Below are positions 31,695 through 35,425 of a stretch of 35,425 bases of DNA, in pieces. The notes below the pieces were generated by a model, which was not told where the DNA came from, did no database searches, and saw nothing but the letters and a program-made list of their open reading frames with translations. The stretch comes from Gnetum montanum (lineage: Eukaryota > Streptophyta > Gnetopsida > Gnetales > Gnetaceae): the NCBI GenBank assembly GCA_015680685.1, contig MNCI01011967.1, positions 172,807 through 208,231 on the forward strand, read 5' to 3'. Every line of letters begins with the position of its first letter. Positions within the stretch are counted from its first letter, which is position 1. Position numbers and translations under genes: made by a program.

Positions 31695-34640
31695 ATGGCT
31701 TTTCCTACAACTACTGCTGCTAACACCTTCAACGTGGAGGTTCCCATCACGGTTCAAGGCACCACTGGTGCTGAAAAACCGTTGAACCTAATGCTAGAAA
31801 CACGTTGATCTCTCAGGATCCAAAATCGAGGACCTAAAGGCTTAGCCTAGCAACATAAGCATTACAACTTCCTTTGTGCAAAGGTTCAGGGAAACTTGCC
31901 TTTAGACATACATGAGTTCGAAAGCAAACGTAGCTTCGAGTTCGCTTACTACAATGGAAAGGAATTTGTTCCCACTCCTGGTGCTTCCATACCTTTGAAA
32001 CAAACAAACCAAATGCTATTAGACCAACTAATCCAGTTGGCTAGGCTTAGGGAGCAACAAGACATGGCGTAACCAAGGTGACGCTGTTCAAGATGAACAG
32101 AAGGAACATGATTCCTAATCTGACGAGGGAGGTCTGACCAACCCCGTTCCTGTCCCTCCTACCCAATCCTTCTAGGCCAACCCATTGCCTATCACTGCTC
32201 CCTTTGTCATCATACCTATGCTTCCACAACCTGTAGTTACAACTGCCATGGGTAGCCACGCCAATCTCGAGGTGCTTCAATGCCCTCTTTCACCTATTTT
32301 GCTTGTTTCATTTGCAGCTACCATTCCTTTGAAAACTATTCAGCAGCCTATTCCTGCGGTGCATCACTCACCAACCATGGCTACCCTACCGCATATTCAT
32401 GTTGTACCTTCTTTGCAACTTATGCAACTTCTATTTCGATTCCTAAGTTCACATTTATTCCACCCACTACAACGGGCCTAGGCCTGTCCACATGGTGGAC
32501 CCCCTTTGCTTCTTCTCCTATTCCACAACCGTCGCAGATGTCTCATCATGCTTTCCCTCAGACCTATCAAACCCCACAAATGGTACAACCTAACATGGGG
32601 CTATGGTCTATTCCGCCGATGGTACAAGTAATCTATTCGGTGGCTCAAACTGCGGTTGCTGCTCCAACCACACCACCTACTGGGTGGTGGGCAGTGCAAG
32701 AAGCACCACCCATGGGGACTATCCTAATGGTACCATCGATGGGTCATGCCATTAACCCCGTCATTCAACAGGTGGGGGCTACCTCGATAGTTCCCCAATA
32801 GTCCACAACATCGCAGGGTCTAGACTAGGAATTCCAGCTCATCCAAACCCTCACTGAGAAAATCAAATGGCTCAAAGCTGTTGGGTCCAACATGGTACAA
32901 GTCATGGACTTTTACCAAGATGACCCTATCAGTCCTACAATCCCTCCTCTAACGCTACCCCTAGGGATGTCTCTCCCACACTTCACAAAGTATGATGGGG
33001 AGGGGAATCCCAATGCACATCTAGTTACTTTTAGGTCTGAGTCTCTCCTATTGCAACAATGGCTGCACATGATCATTCGTGTCTTTGTTATGTCCCTAGC
33101 TGGGAGAGCCTTAGATTGGTGTCATGCGTTGCCACGCTCTTCTATTTCAACTCTAGAAGAGCTTTTGACCTAGTTCATGATGCGCTTCAAGTATAACTTG
33201 AAGCTAAAAATCACACTGGATCAGCTGATGAGTGTGAAGCAGGAGCCTCTGGAACCGGTCCAAAAGTTCATTCAGCGTTGGAGCGTAACCCTAAACAAAA
33301 TCCTTGAGCCCATCATGGAGGCCCACTTATTGGCTATCTTTAAAGGTGCAGTGAACCACTTTATAAAATCTAAACTGTACTACCTCGCCCCTCGCAATCT
33401 TAGTCAAGCCTTTGCCTAGACTAAGAGTATACAAGATGCGGCTGAGGCAAGCAAATACCCAACCTACATTGCTTACAAAAACACCGTCACAAAGAAGGAT
33501 AAAGGTAAAGCCTCGACAACCACAGTGGCTACTGTGGCAACCGAGGCCAAACCAAAACCTAGCAACAATGGTAACAAGAGCAACAAGAAACCAGCCATAC
33601 CTATGGCTAACCCCATGCCCAAGCAAGGCAACATGCCGCAAATTCCAGTACCTGCACCTGAGACATCTGCACAACCCAAGCCAAACTTTGAGCGAAAAGA
33701 TCATTCAAAGTACATCCCACTGCCTCTCAAACCTTCATAACTTCTGAAGCAGCTATTAGAAGTGGGGCACATGCAGTACAAGCAAATGTCACAAGAAGCA
33801 ATCAACAAACATCAATGTTATTGCGAGCTCCTTAGGGACCCCTCTTTGGCCCTACCAAATGAGCCCCTAGTTCCTAAGGGTTTCAAGCTAGATAGGTTTT
33901 GTGACTACCACCAATAGTGTGGTCACAACACGGATTACTGTCTAGCGTTTCAAGATGACATCCAAAGATTAATCGACCAGGGAAAACTAGTGTTGGACGA
34001 AAGCAACCCAGTACGTCCCAAAAACCAATCTATGCATGTCTATATAGACCCCCTCAATGCCAACAATGCTGGTTACATCATCAATGCCATCAGCATTGAT
34101 AATGATATGAGGCCACCCCAGCAGTCATTCATGATCCATGTGCCTCAACGTAGTGCACCAGCATCATGAGTGGCTAACCAAAGCTCGCAACAGCCATTTT
34201 TTCTGAGAGTTCCACCACAGGCATCCATCCCTGCGCAACCTGTTAGCAAAACCACACTGCTTCGCCTGCTAACGCCATTAGCACCTTTCATCATCAAGGG
34301 GTCAATTCATTCAATAGCCCTCGCCCCACATAAAAAAACTGAACAACCTTCTCATCCTAAAAAATGAGAAGTGTGTTTCACAAGCAAGACATTGAAGGGG
34401 AACACCACCCAAGGCACTTCCAAGTCTACGTCTTTGCCCCCTGCATCTACACCCTCATCACCAAAAATGAATGTTACTATAACAGCGCAGCCCGTGCTAC
34501 CTTGCCAAAAAGGGTCTGAACCCATATCCAAAGTTGGCCCTCCTCAGGAAATTCGTCTTCTGGCACAAATCGAAAAAGAGGAAAGCGATGGACAAGAGGG
34601 CAACCAAAACCTTTTGGATGCCCTCACTTAGGTCAAGTAG
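31695..34640 (+). pseudogene. Tat-B gag
   Basis: Gag builds the particle. The start chosen is ATG 31695 (MAFPTTTAANTFNVEVPITV), the first ATG after the leader, in frame with the later domains. The N-terminal domain runs to about 32050; a Pro/Gln/Thr-rich linker follows (32060-32800). The capsid-like gag domain is at 32892-33440: LPHFTKYDGEGNPNAHL, SLAGRALDWCHAL, EPVQKFIQRW. A zinc knuckle of pattern C-x2-H-x4-H-x4-C lies at 33900-33941 (Cys 33900, His 33909, His 33924, Cys 33939), followed by AFQDDIQRLIDQGKLVLDE. Stops are in frame; the piece 32060-32480 reads better in the next frame, implying two compensating indels. Otherwise one frame throughout. Confidence 0.85.
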
Positions 34641-35425
34641 GCTCTAAAATAGAAAAACACTACACTGATCTTGTACAACCTAATCATGACATCTATACCG
34701 CACCGCGAGGCTCTGATCCGCTGGTTGACAGTAATTTCGGTCAATGAAGACATGCCTGTGGAAGAGGAAGCGATCCAGTCAGTCATGTTTCCCTCTGTAC
34801 CCACAGAGCCTAAGCTAGCCCAATTGAATTTCAACAACGACGCCATTAGGAAAGATTCTGAAATGGGTCAGGTGACCACGGCACCCCTTTTCATCATAAT
34901 TCAAGTCGGCCAACACTAGATCCGAAGGGTATACATTGACAATGGGGCTGCCACGAATGTCATCCCCTTCCTTATTATGGACAAGTTGGGCTTGGTCAAC
35001 CAGATCAGACCCACAAAGACATCATGTCTTAGGTTGTTCAACAGGGCACGTGTCCTAGTGAAAGGTATAGTCCACATGGACTTTGTAGCAGGGGACCAGT
35101 TCCCCACAAACGCAACATTCATTGTGGTTGAAGAAATGCTCAGGTTTAACATGATCTTGGGGAGATCATGGTTAGCATAACTTAGGGCTATCTCCTCATC
35201 CATACATCAAGAAATCCACCTGCCATACGTGGGCAGGGAGGTGATGATCCATGGTGACGAAGTAGCAGCGCAAGCTATCAGTAACGTAGACATAGTGTAG
35301 GGCTTAGAGGTCGTAACCTCTAAGAATGAAGCACCTGCTCACACATGCACTAAACATTTGGTGGGAGAATTGGCCCAGCAGACCAGTCTCCAAAACGAGA
35401 GCGCATGGGTTGAGTTGCCCTTCCA
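34641..35425 (+). pseudogene. Tat-B protease (retropepsin), cut by window edge
   Basis: The same frame as gag continues. The active site reads YIDNGAATNVIPF with Asp at 34938-34940; D-N-G at this place is seen in many plant gypsy elements. The second half has FNMILGRSWL at about 35145-35174, followed by RAISSSIHQEIHLPYVGREV. Upstream, 34671-34870 (YNLIMTSIPHREALIRWLTV) matches Tat-C at 3436-3630. A few stops (34917-34919, after GRSWLA, and about 35298) disable it. The frame goes on to the window edge, toward the expected RT. Confidence 0.85.

Larger units (their letters stand above)
29513..35425 (+). mobile_element. Tat-B: Ty3/gypsy Tat-type retrotransposon, 5' half
   Basis: 5' LTR (29513-31150), primer site, a leader with tandem repeats, gag and protease, cut by the right edge of the window before pol. 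It is the best preserved element here: most of gag-protease stays in one frame with stops but few indels, and CpG-containing words survive in U3. Its gag and protease are clearly related to those of Tat-C, and its LTR ends to those of Tat-A. Confidence 0.9.

Noticed and set aside
33327-33704. 125-codon minus-strand frame
   Set aside because: Antisense of the Tat-B gag, which has a recognisable capsid domain and zinc knuckle in the plus-strand frame.

Overview
The window looks like repeat-dense intergenic DNA from a seed plant with a large genome. The Ty3/gypsy elements carry the plant-specific Tat layout, with a second archaeal-type RNase H after the retroviral-type one. The Ty1/copia pieces use a plant initiator-Met-type primer site. 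Nearly every coding stretch is riddled with in-frame stops. Many stops, and several lost catalytic residues, fit C-to-T change on one strand or the other, as expected from decay of methylated cytosines. Long-retained, heavily decayed copies suggest slow DNA removal (gymnosperm-like), but I cannot name the species. I see no intact host gene, rRNA, tRNA or CRISPR array. A single N at 8358 inside an exact 46-bp duplication marks an assembly join.

Layout. 1-8537: a Tat-type element on the minus strand (called Tat-C): partial 3' LTR 1-637, polypurine tract, tandem-repeat spacer with no pol, protease, gag, primer site, 5' LTR 6639-8537. 8538-9345: part of a second LTR of the same family and orientation. 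9470-10260: degenerate repeats of about 190 bp. About 10300-16170: a 5'-truncated plus-strand Tat element (Tat-A) with RT, RNase H, second RNase H, integrase, polypurine tract and a 1.54-kb 3' LTR. 16171-17100: nothing recognised. 17150-19467: minus-strand copia remnant (copia-1) with gag, primer site and one LTR. About 20100-26780: a broken plus-strand coding sequence I do not recognise (called H), charged and probably coiled-coil near its 3' end, present as two pieces and interrupted by copia-2 (LTR, RT/RNase H, LTR, minus strand). 26780-29512: AT-rich DNA with one weak minus-strand coding-like stretch. 29513-35425: the 5' half of a better preserved plus-strand Tat element (Tat-B): LTR, primer site, tandem-repeat leader, gag and protease, running off the right edge.

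How the parts relate. Tat-B gag-protease and Tat-C gag-protease are diverged copies of one design. Tat-A supplies the pol half that Tat-C lacks. Together they show one Tat lineage: LTR starting TGAAACACC, primer site GGCACTAGAAG, gag-protease, TTAAACTGG-type tandem repeats, RT-RH-aRH-INT, more of the same repeats, polypurine tract. Tat-C appears to have lost pol between the two repeat blocks.

The most unusual signal is in the promoter-side (U3) parts of the LTRs. In the Tat-C, Tat-B and copia families, U3 carries arrays of short inverted-repeat words (CTATGCTCT/AGAGCATAG, GCTACGCT/AGCGTAGC, AGATGTCT/AGACATCT) able to form many small hairpins.
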